Positions 15,773 through 23,765 of a stretch of DNA of 40,771 nucleotides are shown here, piece after piece; position 1 is the stretch's first letter, and every line of letters starts with the position of its first letter. This DNA comes from Flavobacteriales bacterium. GTDB taxonomy: Bacteria > Bacteroidota > Bacteroidia > Flavobacteriales > TMED113. Under the pieces are notes generated by a model. That model saw only the letters and a list, made by a program, of their open reading frames with translations, did no database searches and had not been told where the DNA came from. A program made the position numbers and the translations under genes. The DNA is taken from the NCBI GenBank assembly GCA_002701365.1, contig NZUK01000030.1, positions 1-40,771 on the forward strand, read 5' to 3'.

Positions 15773-16147
15773 TTAGTCCGCTTTCGCAATAGATAAGAAA
15801 AAACAAATCCAGGACATTATTAAAGCAAGACCACCAAAAGGAGTTATTAGACCTAAAGAACCATTATTTGTAAAACAAATAAGATATAATGATCCTGAAA
15901 ACAATAATATACCAGTTAAGGCAAGTAAAAAAGCATATTTTAATATCTTTTTATTAAAGATATCATAAACCAAGCCTATAAACAATAAAAAAAAAACATG
16001 ATAGAATTGATATCTGACAGCAATTTCAAAAGTGTTTAATCTATCGTTTTGAAGAAAAAAATCTTCAAAAACATGAGCCCCAAAAGCACCTATAATTATT
16101 GATAAAGCACCTAAAAAAGAAGCTATGTAAAATATAAGATTTTTCAT
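15773..16147 (-). CDS. DUF423 family inner-membrane protein
   Basis: The product is 124 residues from the ATG at 16147, with four predicted membrane helices. The first (FLGALSIIIGAFGAH), a central YQFYHVFFLLFIG segment, and the glycine-rich TPFGGLALI at the end are hallmarks of the DUF423/YgdD family. The function is unknown. An upstream in-frame extension to 16195 is open but would overlap the preceding gene, so I chose 16147. The start codon shares one base with the upstream stop (TAATG), which suggests translational coupling. Confidence 0.85.
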   Translation of the reverse strand: MKNLIFYIASFLGALSIIIGAFGAHVFEDFFLQNDRLNTFEIAVRYQFYHVFFLLFIGLVYDIFNKKILKYAFLLALTGILLFSGSLYLICFTNNGSLGLITPFGGLALIMSWICFFLSIAKAD

Positions 16148-16335
16148 TAAAAAATCTCCTTTAATACATACATTAAATATGGTATTAACAACCACATTAA
16201 ACCTTTACCTAAAAAAAATAAAAATAAAATTAAGCCAACGACCCATCCTTTTTCTTTAATAAGAGCTTTAAAACCCCTGTCTTTATAAATTTTTATATAG
16301 TCTTTAATTAATTTAAAAAGAAAAAAATTCTTCAT
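16147..16335 (-). CDS. Small membrane protein, function unknown
   Basis: A 62-residue protein from the ATG at 16335 (an upstream in-frame ATG at 16356 is less likely). It has a basic, amphipathic N-terminal half (KLIKDYIKIYKDRGFKALIK) and one hydrophobic hairpin or helix (about 33-58), with the gene stop overlapping the DUF423 start. It resembles short Bacteroidota membrane proteins of unknown role that share a YIKxxGF pattern and a C-terminal LLIPYL, but I cannot name a family. A strong terminator for the upstream gene lies just before it. Confidence 0.65.
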   Translation of the reverse strand: MKNFFLFKLIKDYIKIYKDRGFKALIKEKGWVVGLILFLFFLGKGLMWLLIPYLMYVLKEIF

Positions 16336-16357
16336 CGCATTTAATAATATAATCAAT

Positions 16358-16383
16358 AAAAAAGGGGCAAAGGCCCCTTTTTT
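16358..16383 (-). terminator. Rho-independent terminator after the 1028-residue repeat protein
   Basis: A G/C-rich stem GGGGC...GCCCC with a four-base loop (AAAG) is flanked by A6 and T6 runs, so it can act in both directions. It lies 20 nt past the stop of the 16404-19490 gene on the minus strand. Confidence 0.85.
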
Positions 16384-16403
16384 ATATTAATAATTCAAAT
16401 TTA

Positions 16404-19400
16404 TCATTTAACTATAATTGATTTATTGATAATCTCATTATCTGAAATTAATGTTACTTGATATAGACCTGGAACATAATCACTTACATCAAACATAATA
16501 TCAGACTGAGTATAACCAATCTTAGTATCAACAAGCTGACCAAGTGAATTTATTATTCTTATTGTAACATCATTTGGAATGTCTAAAGAATAATTAACTA
16601 CTATATAGTCATTAGCTGGATTCGGATAAACATCAAACCTTAAATCATTTTCTTCTAATTCAATATTAGGAAAATCATCTTCACAGTTTGGCAATCCATC
16701 GTTATCATCATCAAGAGGACTTAAACTACCAGCATTTCCACCAGAAATAGTTCCTGTAAGAGATCCATTTTCTAGTACTGGTACTGAAGTATTTGAACTC
16801 ATTGAGAACTCATAGCCATTGATAGTAAACAAAGGCTCACTTGAAAAAGTTGTATTTCCTAACGTATCAACTGATTGACTAAAACTAATAGAAATATCAG
16901 CCATTCCTGTATAACAATTCGATTGAATAGCTCCCATGAAAAATACTGTTGATGTACTTCCACCTTCATATTCTTCTGTAGAACCTGAAACATATTCTCC
17001 ATCAACAAGCTCCCAATCGTCACCTGTTGCACTTAATGTAGGATTAGACGGATAGTTTTCTATTACCCAATCTCCTGCACTAAACTTACAGCATTCATCA
17101 CACCAGGCCATTAATTCTTCACTGTAGCTTATATATACACATTCTTCATTATCAACTGTTGCAGCTGCATTATAATTACAAGCTTCTTCAATCATACATC
17201 CATAGACATCATCACAATCTGCTGTTCCAGTGCCATTTTCATCTAACATCATAATTGTCATCATACCATTTTCATCTGCAGTAGAGCATGTTTCACAACC
17301 AAGGCTAACAGGACTTTCAATATTAGTATAATTACCCGAAACAGTTCCTGAAGCAGTAATTGCTACAAAATCAAAACCACTAAGCTGAGACATAGAGCTA
17401 AATATAAAATCTTGACCAGTCATGGTAAAGGTGAAATCTGTTAAAAACGTACCCGTTGAATCAGCATCAAAAGACACAGTCATCATCACTTCACCATCAA
17501 AGCAATCACTAGTTAAAAAAGACGTATTTTCTCCGTACGCAGCCCAAGTCTGAGTAAAAGAAAATAAATTCGTATTTAAGTCACCATTTTCATCAAAATT
17601 ATATGTAGTATCTACTGCTACAATCGATGCAGAAGAAAAAGACCAATTATCTCCTGAACCTGTTATTGCTGCTGTTTGCATTCCATAATCATTGATTATC
17701 CAAGAACCGTCAGAAAGCATACATCTTGCATAAGTACATGATCCATCATCTGTATTTGCAGATTCATTATAATTACATGCAGTTGAATCAATACAACCAG
17801 GGCTCCAATCTTGACAGTTTTCATTCTCAGCTAATACTGCGTTTTCAAAACACGCAGAAGAAGGATCATAATTTGACATCCACTCTAAGTTACAACCAAC
17901 AACAGTGTCACAAGAACCATCATCACATCCTGCGTCTGGGTCATAATTACAATATGTCATATCTATACAACCTGGCATAACACATGAATTATCATCAGCA
18001 TTTGCAAAAGGATTGTAGTTACATGCATTTTGGTTGGTACATCCATATACATAACCAGTACAAATATCATTGTAATCATTTATTGCATTAGAGAAACAAT
18101 CTGCATTAGGAGTATAATTAGATGCAGCTGGATCATTACATCCAATATATCCATCGTCATCACAAGATCCATCATCTGTTAATGCAGTTGGATTGTAGTT
18201 ACATGCCGTCACATCCATACATCCAGTAAATTCAACATCGTCACACTCACCATTAGAACCACCAATGACATCGTTATCAATAATATAACCTGAACCATCA
18301 CTAGATCCAGAACAATAATCACAATCAGATACTGTACCATTCTCATTAGGATCAACTCCTGCGAAAATACAAAGACCACTATCATCTGTCGCTATTTCAC
18401 TATAGTTACACGCAGTTTCATCCATACAACCAATAATTTCATCATTATTACATACACCATCGTCATCCGCATCATTATCAATAATCGATCCTGAACCATC
18501 AGTTATTGGATTACCTTCAGCATCCAATGCACATTCATCACAACCTTCAGCATAAACACATGAACCATCGTCACCTGCTGCATCCATATTATAATTACAT
18601 GCCGTGTCATCTGTACAACCAGGATTCCAGTCAGTACATAACTCATTGTCTGCATACATTTCGTTTGATATACAATCAGCATCTGGATCATAATTAAACA
18701 TCCATGCTAAATTACAACCAACTGTACCTTCACATTCTGCGGGCTCAGTTGACATAGAATTATAATTACATGCCATAGAGTCTTGACAACCAAATACTTC
18801 TAACTCATCACAAACGCCATCACCATCAGTATCTACTAAACAATTACCGTCACAGTCGTAAAATTCTACAGCATATACACAATCACCATCATCCGTTGCC
18901 GTCGCATCATAATTACATGCTGTGTCATCTGTACAACCAAATACTTCTAACTCATCACAAACGCCATCAGCATCAGCATCTACTAAACAATTACCGTCAC
19001 AGTCATAAAATTCTGCAGCATATACACAATCACCATCATCCGTTGCCGTCGCATCATAATTACATGCTATGTCATCTGTACAACCTACAGCCTCTAATTC
19101 ATCACAAACACCATCACCATCAGTATCTACCAAACAATTACCGTCACAGTCGTAAAATTCTGCAGCATATACACAATCACCATCATCCGTTGCCGTCGCA
19201 TCATAATTACATGCTGTGTCATCTGTACAACCCAGAACTTCATCGTCATTACAAATACCATCTCCATCATCGTCATTACTTATAATAGCTCCACTTCCGT
19301 CTGTAAAAGCATTACCATCTACATCAGTAGAGCACTCTTCGCAGCCAGATGGATACACACAATCTAAAGCTTCAGTAGCTAGATCATCATAGTTACATGC

Positions 19401-19490
19401 CGCCATATCATTACATTGAGCAATTAAATTAGACGGGAATAATAAGATTCCTGTAAAAAGAACCATAAAAAATACATACATTTTTTTCAT
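16404..19490 (-). CDS. Large secreted Cys-rich repeat protein with canonical T9SS domain
   Basis: The 1028-residue protein has a signal peptide (1-25, ending LIAQ), then about 13 modules of the type GCTDDTACNYDATATDDGDC, alternating with EF-hand-like DTDGDGVCDE segments that likely bind calcium. These Cys/Asp repeats are common in marine Bacteroidota surface proteins. Two unique regions with beta-rich character interrupt them (about 580-690 and 790-900). The last 84 residues are a typical type IX secretion sorting domain: YPNPANDYIVVNY, an INSLGQ strand and PGLYQVTLISDN, ending KSIIVK. The product is likely surface-attached or an adhesin; no enzymatic motif is seen. Three repeat modules are nearly identical at DNA level. 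It follows tRNA-Asp in the same direction but has its own possible promoter box. Confidence 0.88.
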   Translation of the reverse strand: MKKMYVFFMVLFTGILLFPSNLIAQCNDMAACNYDDLATEALDCVYPSGCEECSTDVDGNAFTDGSGAIISNDDDGDGICNDDEVLGCTDDTACNYDATATDDGDCVYAAEFYDCDGNCLVDTDGDGVCDELEAVGCTDDIACNYDATATDDGDCVYAAEFYDCDGNCLVDADADGVCDELEVFGCTDDTACNYDATATDDGDCVYAVEFYDCDGNCLVDTDGDGVCDELEVFGCQDSMACNYNSMSTEPAECEGTVGCNLAWMFNYDPDADCISNEMYADNELCTDWNPGCTDDTACNYNMDAAGDDGSCVYAEGCDECALDAEGNPITDGSGSIIDNDADDDGVCNNDEIIGCMDETACNYSEIATDDSGLCIFAGVDPNENGTVSDCDYCSGSSDGSGYIIDNDVIGGSNGECDDVEFTGCMDVTACNYNPTALTDDGSCDDDGYIGCNDPAASNYTPNADCFSNAINDYNDICTGYVYGCTNQNACNYNPFANADDNSCVMPGCIDMTYCNYDPDAGCDDGSCDTVVGCNLEWMSNYDPSSACFENAVLAENENCQDWSPGCIDSTACNYNESANTDDGSCTYARCMLSDGSWIINDYGMQTAAITGSGDNWSFSSASIVAVDTTYNFDENGDLNTNLFSFTQTWAAYGENTSFLTSDCFDGEVMMTVSFDADSTGTFLTDFTFTMTGQDFIFSSMSQLSGFDFVAITASGTVSGNYTNIESPVSLGCETCSTADENGMMTIMMLDENGTGTADCDDVYGCMIEEACNYNAAATVDNEECVYISYSEELMAWCDECCKFSAGDWVIENYPSNPTLSATGDDWELVDGEYVSGSTEEYEGGSTSTVFFMGAIQSNCYTGMADISISFSQSVDTLGNTTFSSEPLFTINGYEFSMSSNTSVPVLENGSLTGTISGGNAGSLSPLDDDNDGLPNCEDDFPNIELEENDLRFDVYPNPANDYIVVNYSLDIPNDVTIRIINSLGQLVDTKIGYTQSDIMFDVSDYVPGLYQVTLISDNEIINKSIIVK
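18787..19227 (-). repeat. Three near-identical 147-bp tandem coding repeats
   Basis: Units at 18787, 18934 and 19081 are each 147 bp (49 codons) and differ at only a few bases. They encode the GC..D..ACNYDATATDDGDC ... DGVCDELE module. A fourth, diverged unit starts at 19228. The high identity suggests recent unequal crossing-over within the gene. Confidence 0.95.
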
Positions 19491-19521
19491 AATAAATTGA
19501 TTTATATGTTTTTAGCTGCTG

Positions 19522-19529
19522 CAAATTTA
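19522..19529 (-). promoter_or_regulatory. Possible TAnnTTTG promoter box for the repeat protein
   Basis: The minus-strand sequence TAAATTTG lies 31 nt before the ATG at 19490, a suitable distance for the Bacteroidota -7 element. No convincing -33 element was found. Confidence 0.35.
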
Positions 19530-19620
19530 GTAAAAAAGAGACATAAATCATTTTTTTTAAGAACCGAATGAAAGATTTGTGTTAACATTGAAATGTTCAA
19601 TACTTTTGGGAAAGAACACA

Positions 19621-19647
19621 AAAAAAGCCGTAAAAAACGGCTTTTTA
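19621..19647 (-). terminator. Rho-independent terminator after tRNA-Asp
   Basis: The minus strand reads AAAAAGCCGT-TTTT-ACGGCTTTTTTT: a stable stem followed by a T run. It begins a few bases after the 3' end of the tRNA. Confidence 0.85.
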
Positions 19648-19649
19648 AG

Positions 19650-19723
19650 CGGTCTGGACGGGACTCGAACCCGCGACCCCCTGCGTGACAGGCAGGTATT
19701 CTAACCAACTGAACTACCAGACC
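19650..19723 (-). tRNA. tRNA-Asp (GTC)
   Basis: A full cloverleaf can be drawn on the minus strand: acceptor stem GGTCTGG/CCAGACC, D arm with AGTTGGTTAGA, anticodon stem-loop CCTGC-CTGTCAC-GCAGG with anticodon GTC, and T arm GCGGG-TTCGAGT-CCCGT. The discriminator base is G, as expected for tRNA-Asp. The 3' CCA is not encoded, which is usual in Bacteroidota and implies addition by the CCA enzyme. A terminator follows at once. Confidence 0.97.
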
Positions 19724-19765
19724 AAGGAAATGCAAATATATATTAAATTAAATTTTTAACAAATA

Positions 19766-20182
19766 CTATCCACTAATTATGTGATCAATAGCTAAATTAT
19801 AACTATTTAAACCTAGCCCCACAATACATCCCACACAATGTTTACTTAAAAGAGATTTTTGTCTAAAAGTTTCCCTTGAATAGATGTTAGAAATGTGTAC
19901 TTCTATTACGGGACAAGAAATTAATTCTACGCAATCAGCAATTGCAACAGATGTATGAGTATAACCACCGGCATTTAAAATAATATAATCATAAGTAAAA
20001 CCAATCTCCTGAATTTTATCAATTAATTCTCCCTCAATATTAGATTGATAATAATCTATCTGAATAGCATATTGCTGTTTTAATTTTAAATAATAATCAT
20101 CAAAAGATACAATTCCATAAACATCTTTATTACGATGTTCTAGTAAATTTAAATTAGGTCCGTTGATGATAATAACTTTCAT
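19766..20182 (-). CDS. aroQ: Type II 3-dehydroquinate dehydratase
   Basis: This enzyme dehydrates 3-dehydroquinate in the shikimate pathway. From the ATG at 20182 the protein has 138 residues, normal for the dodecameric type II class. Visible motifs are IINGPNLNLLEHR at the N-terminus, with the first Asn-rich loop; the Tyr of DVYG, on the flexible lid; QSNIEGELID; and ILNAGGYTHTSVAIAD and EVHISNIYSRETFR, which carry the substrate-binding and catalytic His residues. The open frame extends upstream to 20218, but that would overlap the divergent xerD start. aroQ next to xerD is a common arrangement in Flavobacteriia. Confidence 0.95.
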   Translation of the reverse strand: MKVIIINGPNLNLLEHRNKDVYGIVSFDDYYLKLKQQYAIQIDYYQSNIEGELIDKIQEIGFTYDYIILNAGGYTHTSVAIADCVELISCPVIEVHISNIYSRETFRQKSLLSKHCVGCIVGLGLNSYNLAIDHIISG

Positions 20183-20216
20183 TGTTATAAATTTATCACA
20201 AATAAATTTATTTAAC

Positions 20217-21104
20217 ATGGTTTGGGAAACAAGTTTAAATAATTACTACAGCTACATTGCTCTTGAAAGAAACCTTTCAAAGAATAGTGTAGAGTCCTAC
20301 ATGAGAGATATAACTCAATTTAAAAAATACAACTATAAAACACCTCCTCTAGAAATCAAGAGAAAAAATATTTTAGAATACATTAATCATATTAATGATC
20401 ATAATATTAGTGCCAGATCTCAAGCACGTATATTGTCAAGTATTAGAAGTTTTTATAATTTTTTAATTTTTGAAAATTTATTAGCAAATGATCCTTGTGA
20501 ACAAATTCATACTCCAAAAATCGGATCTACAATACCAACTACATTGACAATACAGGAAGTTGATGACATAATTACTGCAATAGATCTCAGTAAAGATCAC
20601 GGAGAAAGAAACAGAGCAATTATTGAATGCCTATATTCATGCGGACTTAGAGTCTCTGAACTAACATCATTGAAAATATCTAATATATTATTTCATGAGG
20701 ACATTATACAAGTAACAGGAAAAGGTAACAAACAACGTATTGTGCCATTAAGTAAATCTTTAAAAAGATACTTCAAGTATTACATTGAACATGTTCGAGC
20801 GAAACAAAATATTAATAAAAATGCAACAGATATTCTATTTTTAAATAGACGTGGCAATAAAATATCAAGAGTTATGATTTTTAATATAGTAAAGAATCTG
20901 AGCAAAAAAGTACTAAACAATAAAAATGTAAGCCCACACACCTTTAGACATTCTTTTGCCACGCACTTAGTTGAAGGTGGAGCAGACTTAAGAGTAGTAC
21001 AAGAAATGCTTGGTCACACAAACATTACAACTACTGAAATATACACTCACCTAAACACCGATTACCTAAGACAAGAGATTGTTAATTATCACCCTCGCTC
21101 ATAA
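20217..21104 (+). CDS. xerD: Site-specific tyrosine recombinase XerD
   Basis: With XerC, XerD resolves chromosome dimers at dif during cell division. The ATG at 20217 gives 295 residues, the usual size. An N-terminal SAM-like domain (about 5-90, with NYYSYIALERNLSKNSVESY) precedes the catalytic domain. Catalytic residues are visible: Arg in CGLRVSEL, Lys in GKGNKQR, His/Arg in HTFRHSFATHL, His in LGHTNI, and Tyr in TEIYTHLN. XerC and XerD are hard to separate by eye; the aroQ neighbour favours XerD. An open frame upstream to 20163 was rejected because it runs into divergent aroQ. The 3' end overlaps the convergent nitronate monooxygenase gene by 23 nt. It is not a phage integrase: no att repeats or phage genes are near. 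Confidence 0.92.
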   Translation: MVWETSLNNYYSYIALERNLSKNSVESYMRDITQFKKYNYKTPPLEIKRKNILEYINHINDHNISARSQARILSSIRSFYNFLIFENLLANDPCEQIHTPKIGSTIPTTLTIQEVDDIITAIDLSKDHGERNRAIIECLYSCGLRVSELTSLKISNILFHEDIIQVTGKGNKQRIVPLSKSLKRYFKYYIEHVRAKQNINKNATDILFLNRRGNKISRVMIFNIVKNLSKKVLNNKNVSPHTFRHSFATHLVEGGADLRVVQEMLGHTNITTTEIYTHLNTDYLRQEIVNYHPRS

Positions 21105-22059
21105 ATGGCCTTAAAATATCTGCCACAACTTGAGAAACATGTCGAATCGAATAAACTCCCTCAAGAGAAGGACCAGCACACCAAACACTTTTATATGTTG
21201 CTTGTAAAGCTGATTTTTTAAACATTCGTGTCCCCATAAACCATCTCAGCATTTTAAAATACTTTTTCACCCATTTATTCTTAAACAAGAATCGCTCTAT
21301 CCAATTTGCTTTTAAACTTATTCCCTGAACATAAGGTGTATTAATAATCGTACACTTCGATCCACTAATTCTATCAGTAACAACAATATCTTTAGCTCCG
21401 TAGTCAACAATAGCTTGTTTGTACTCCTCAGAAACTTCTGCTTCATGAGTAGCAATAAATGGAGTACCTACAGAAACACCACAGGCCCCTAATTTTAAAA
21501 TTTTAGCCAGCTGATCTCCATTTGAAACACCTCCTGCAGAAATTACTGGAATACTACAATTATCAACCAATAATGGAATTAAATATTCAGGAGACATTGG
21601 CCCCAGGTGCCCCCCTGCTTGATTATTAACAGCAATGATAGCATCTGCCCCAAGGGACTCAACTTTTTTAGCCTGTTCTAAATCAACAACATCACAAAAA
21701 ACTTTTATCCCTTTTGGCCTACATGTATCAATTGTAGACTTTGGATTACCTAAGGATGTTATAATATAATCAACCCCCAACTCTACACAAACATCTAACT
21801 GCTGCATCATTGAGTTGTTAAATTTATTGACAATTAAATTAATGCCAAGAGGACCATCGCAATTAGTCTGAACATTAATAATAGCTTGACGAAGGTCTTC
21901 AATAGTACGATAATTTAAAGCAGGGATACATCCAGTAATTCCAGAATTAGCAGCTTCTATAGCCATGCTGACATTTGACACCAAAAACATAGGTGCTTGA
22001 ATAATAGGAAAATCTATTTTGAGCATTTTTGTTAATTGAGTATGGAGTATTTTGTTCAT
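21082..22059 (-). CDS. Nitronate monooxygenase / 2-nitropropane dioxygenase family FMN protein
   Basis: The 325-residue protein is a TIM-barrel flavoprotein. Supporting motifs are FPIIQAPMFLVSN near the start, GINLIV, DYIITSLG, a NNQAGGHLG loop with the catalytic His, PVISAGGVSNGDQLA, and ACGVSVGTPFIA, which binds the FMN phosphate. These enzymes oxidise nitronates to carbonyl compounds, though close relatives act as enoyl-ACP reductase II (FabK), so the role is uncertain. The start codon overlaps the stop of a possible 59-codon gene by 3 nt. It is convergent with xerD. Confidence 0.88.
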   Translation of the reverse strand: MNKILHTQLTKMLKIDFPIIQAPMFLVSNVSMAIEAANSGITGCIPALNYRTIEDLRQAIINVQTNCDGPLGINLIVNKFNNSMMQQLDVCVELGVDYIITSLGNPKSTIDTCRPKGIKVFCDVVDLEQAKKVESLGADAIIAVNNQAGGHLGPMSPEYLIPLLVDNCSIPVISAGGVSNGDQLAKILKLGACGVSVGTPFIATHEAEVSEEYKQAIVDYGAKDIVVTDRISGSKCTIINTPYVQGISLKANWIERFLFKNKWVKKYFKMLRWFMGTRMFKKSALQATYKSVWCAGPSLEGVYSIRHVSQVVADILRPFMSEGDN

Positions 22060-22235
22060 TTTCTATACTTAAGATAATTTTTAGTAACCCAATACTTATA
22101 TCCCAGTATTCCAATCTGGAAAGCATTAAAGTTTTGTAAATTTTTCCCACTAAAACGTGGCAAGAAAATTTGATTTAAAGAAGAAAGACCAGAAAAAAAA
22201 ATATAAAATAATAACTTTAACATAACATAATGCAT
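22056..22235 (-). CDS. Possible small protein, translationally coupled upstream of the nitronate monooxygenase gene
   Basis: A 59-codon frame opens at 22235 (a second ATG at 22223 gives 55 residues) and ends with a TGA that overlaps the next ATG as ATGA. It starts with a hydrophobic segment MLKLLFYIFFSGLSS and ends with the basic, aromatic stretch YKYWVTKNYLKYRK. I recognise no family. The tight overlap and the otherwise unexplained 210-nt gap before the divergent ZIP gene favour a real gene, but a chance frame cannot be excluded without conservation data. Confidence 0.45.
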   Translation of the reverse strand: MHYVMLKLLFYIFFSGLSSLNQIFLPRFSGKNLQNFNAFQIGILGYKYWVTKNYLKYRK

Positions 22236-22269
22236 TAAATTTACATCTAAGTTAAAAAATAAAAAAACA

Positions 22270-23127
22270 TTGGAAAATATAGCGCACTATTTAAAAGATT
22301 TTTTTATACAACTTGAAAATCCCATACTACAGGCTTTTGTTGGAGGATTATTTACATGGATATTAACCGCTCTTGGAGCTGGACTTGTGTTTTTTTTTAA
22401 ATCTACCGACAGAAAAACACTTGACATGTGTTTGGGGTTTACCGGAGGTGTAATGATCGCAGCTAGCTTTTGGTCTTTACTATCACCTGCCATTGCAGCA
22501 GTAGAAACTCAACAAGAACTTGGCATAACAAATTTACCAATATGGTTTGCTCCAGCAACAGGTTTTTTGCTAGGCGCATTATTTTTATACTTTTTAGATA
22601 AAAAAATACCACATCTACACCTATTCGAAAAAATTGAAAATGCAGAAGGCCCAAAAAGTAATTTAAAAAAAACTGAATTACTTGTTTTAGCAATTGCAAT
22701 ACATAACATTCCGGAAGGATTAGCAGTTGGTGTTGCATTTGGTGCTTTAGCACATAGCATGGATATAGGAATGGAATTGGGAGGAGCCATTGCACTTGCA
22801 ATTGGAATGGGTATACAAAATGCACCGGAAGGATTTGCAGTATCTATGCCACTAAGAAGACATGGTTTAAGTAAATTTAAATCATGGCAGTGGGGGCAAT
22901 TATCTGCTATAGTAGAACCTATCTTTGCCGTAATTGGCGCGGCCATAGTAATATCTATTTACCCTATTCTACCTTACGCACTAGCCTTTGCAGCCGGCGC
23001 AATGATATTTATTGTAGTCGAAGAAGTTATTCCCGAAAGTCAAAGTGGAGGAAACACAGACCTTGCAACAATGGGACTCATATTAGGTTTTATTGTAATG
23101 ATGATACTTGATGTTTCTTTAGGTTAA
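22270..23127 (+). CDS. ZIP-family divalent metal transporter
   Basis: An inner-membrane metal importer of 285 residues, probably for zinc or a similar ion. About eight membrane helices are visible. The signature helices are present: HNIPEGLAVGVAFG around residues 142-155, and NAPEGFAVS near 183-191, which together form the binuclear metal site. Soluble region 108-135 has the His-rich segment PHLHLFEK. The start is TTG at 22270; no ATG is in frame nearby, and the N-terminal residues align with relatives from memory. smpB follows after 3 nt on the same strand, so they are likely cotranscribed. Confidence 0.92.
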   Translation: MENIAHYLKDFFIQLENPILQAFVGGLFTWILTALGAGLVFFFKSTDRKTLDMCLGFTGGVMIAASFWSLLSPAIAAVETQQELGITNLPIWFAPATGFLLGALFLYFLDKKIPHLHLFEKIENAEGPKSNLKKTELLVLAIAIHNIPEGLAVGVAFGALAHSMDIGMELGGAIALAIGMGIQNAPEGFAVSMPLRRHGLSKFKSWQWGQLSAIVEPIFAVIGAAIVISIYPILPYALAFAAGAMIFIVVEEVIPESQSGGNTDLATMGLILGFIVMMILDVSLG

Positions 23128-23130
23128 AAA

Positions 23131-23589
23131 ATGACTTCCAAAATTAAAATAATTGCTACAAATAAAAAAGCTTCCTTTTCCTATATCTTATCTGATCGTT
23201 TTTTATGCGGCATTCAACTTAAAGGTTCTGAAATCAAATCTATTAGAGCAAAACAAGTAAACATAATAGACTCTTATTGTATTTTTGAGAACGAAGAAGT
23301 TTGGTTAAAAAATTTAGATATTATTCAGTATAAATTCAGTCAAGAAGAAGCATATCAACCTAAAAGAACACGAAAACTACTACTGAATAAAATTGAGATT
23401 AAAAAGATAAAAAGAAAAATAGATGAGAAAGGAATGTCTTTAATTCCGACTAAAATGGTGATTAACGAGAAGGGGTTAGCAAAAGTCGAAATATCTGTTG
23501 CAAAGGGAAAAAAAACATATGACAAAAGAGAATCACTAAAAGCAAAAGATGCTAAACGAGAAATGAATCAAAAAAAAAGGGAGAAATGA
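23131..23589 (+). CDS. smpB: SsrA-binding protein SmpB
   Basis: SmpB binds tmRNA and takes part in trans-translation, rescuing stalled ribosomes. Its 152 residues have the family's usual size. Conserved segments are IIATNKKASFSYIL at the start, GIQLKGSEIKSIRAKQVNI near 30-48, and the C-terminal tail GKKTYDKRESLKAKDAKREM, which enters the mRNA channel. It starts 3 nt after the ZIP transporter. The tmRNA gene itself was not found in this window. Confidence 0.95.
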   Translation: MTSKIKIIATNKKASFSYILSDRFLCGIQLKGSEIKSIRAKQVNIIDSYCIFENEEVWLKNLDIIQYKFSQEEAYQPKRTRKLLLNKIEIKKIKRKIDEKGMSLIPTKMVINEKGLAKVEISVAKGKKTYDKRESLKAKDAKREMNQKKREK

Positions 23590-23598
23590 ATCTCCCTT
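23577..23598 (+). terminator. Hairpin overlapping the end of smpB
   Basis: AAGGGAGA-AATGAA-TCTCCCTT forms an 8-bp stem with a 6-nt loop that contains the TGA stop (23587-23589). The T run after it is short and interrupted, so termination strength is doubtful. Confidence 0.45.
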
Positions 23599-23713
23599 AA
23601 TATTCAATACAAAGATTGAGTAGCGATTATATCTGTAAGCAAATTTGAAAAAAAAAAAACCTCTATTAATATTAATAACATAAAAATACAAACACCCGCA
23701 TGTTAATATGTAT

Positions 23714-23745
23714 AAAAAAAGGGCTGTTTTCGAGCCCTTTTTTTT
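23714..23745. terminator. Bidirectional Rho-independent terminator
   Basis: AAAAAAAGGGCT-GTTTTCG-AGCCCTTTTTTT is a stable stem with A and T runs on both sides. It lies between smpB (plus) and the outer-membrane protein at 23766 (minus) and can serve both convergent genes. Confidence 0.85.
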
Positions 23746-23765
23746 ATACATATATCTTTTATATT

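Noticed and set aside
18787-19227. Possible CRISPR-like array
   Set aside because: The repeats are 147 bp, have no unique spacers, and stay in frame in a coding sequence for a Cys/Asp-rich secreted protein. No cas genes are nearby.
18896-19285. Plus-strand frame rich in His and Leu repeats
   Set aside because: It is the antisense of the repeat protein gene. The His-rich pattern comes from reverse-reading the Asp/Gly repeat codons.
19502-19735. 77-residue open frame on the minus strand
   Set aside because: It runs straight through the tRNA-Asp gene and its terminator. The translated RNA explains the frame, and no protein features are present.
20217-21104. Tyrosine recombinase near a tRNA as sign of an integrated element
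   Set aside because: The protein has the size and neighbours of housekeeping XerD. The tRNA is intact, no attachment-site repeat was seen, and no mobile-element genes follow.
22060-22269. Possible riboswitch or structured RNA in the gap before the ZIP gene
   Set aside because: I could find no stable stem, and a small open frame fills most of the gap on the other strand.
22463-22946. Two long minus-strand frames (22463-22825 and 22509-22946)
   Set aside because: They are antisense to the well-supported ZIP transporter and show no recognisable domain or start context.
23590-23713. Extra small gene between smpB and the terminator
   Set aside because: The stretch is AT-rich with poly-A and no start-to-stop frame of useful length. 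Only the two hairpins are supported.
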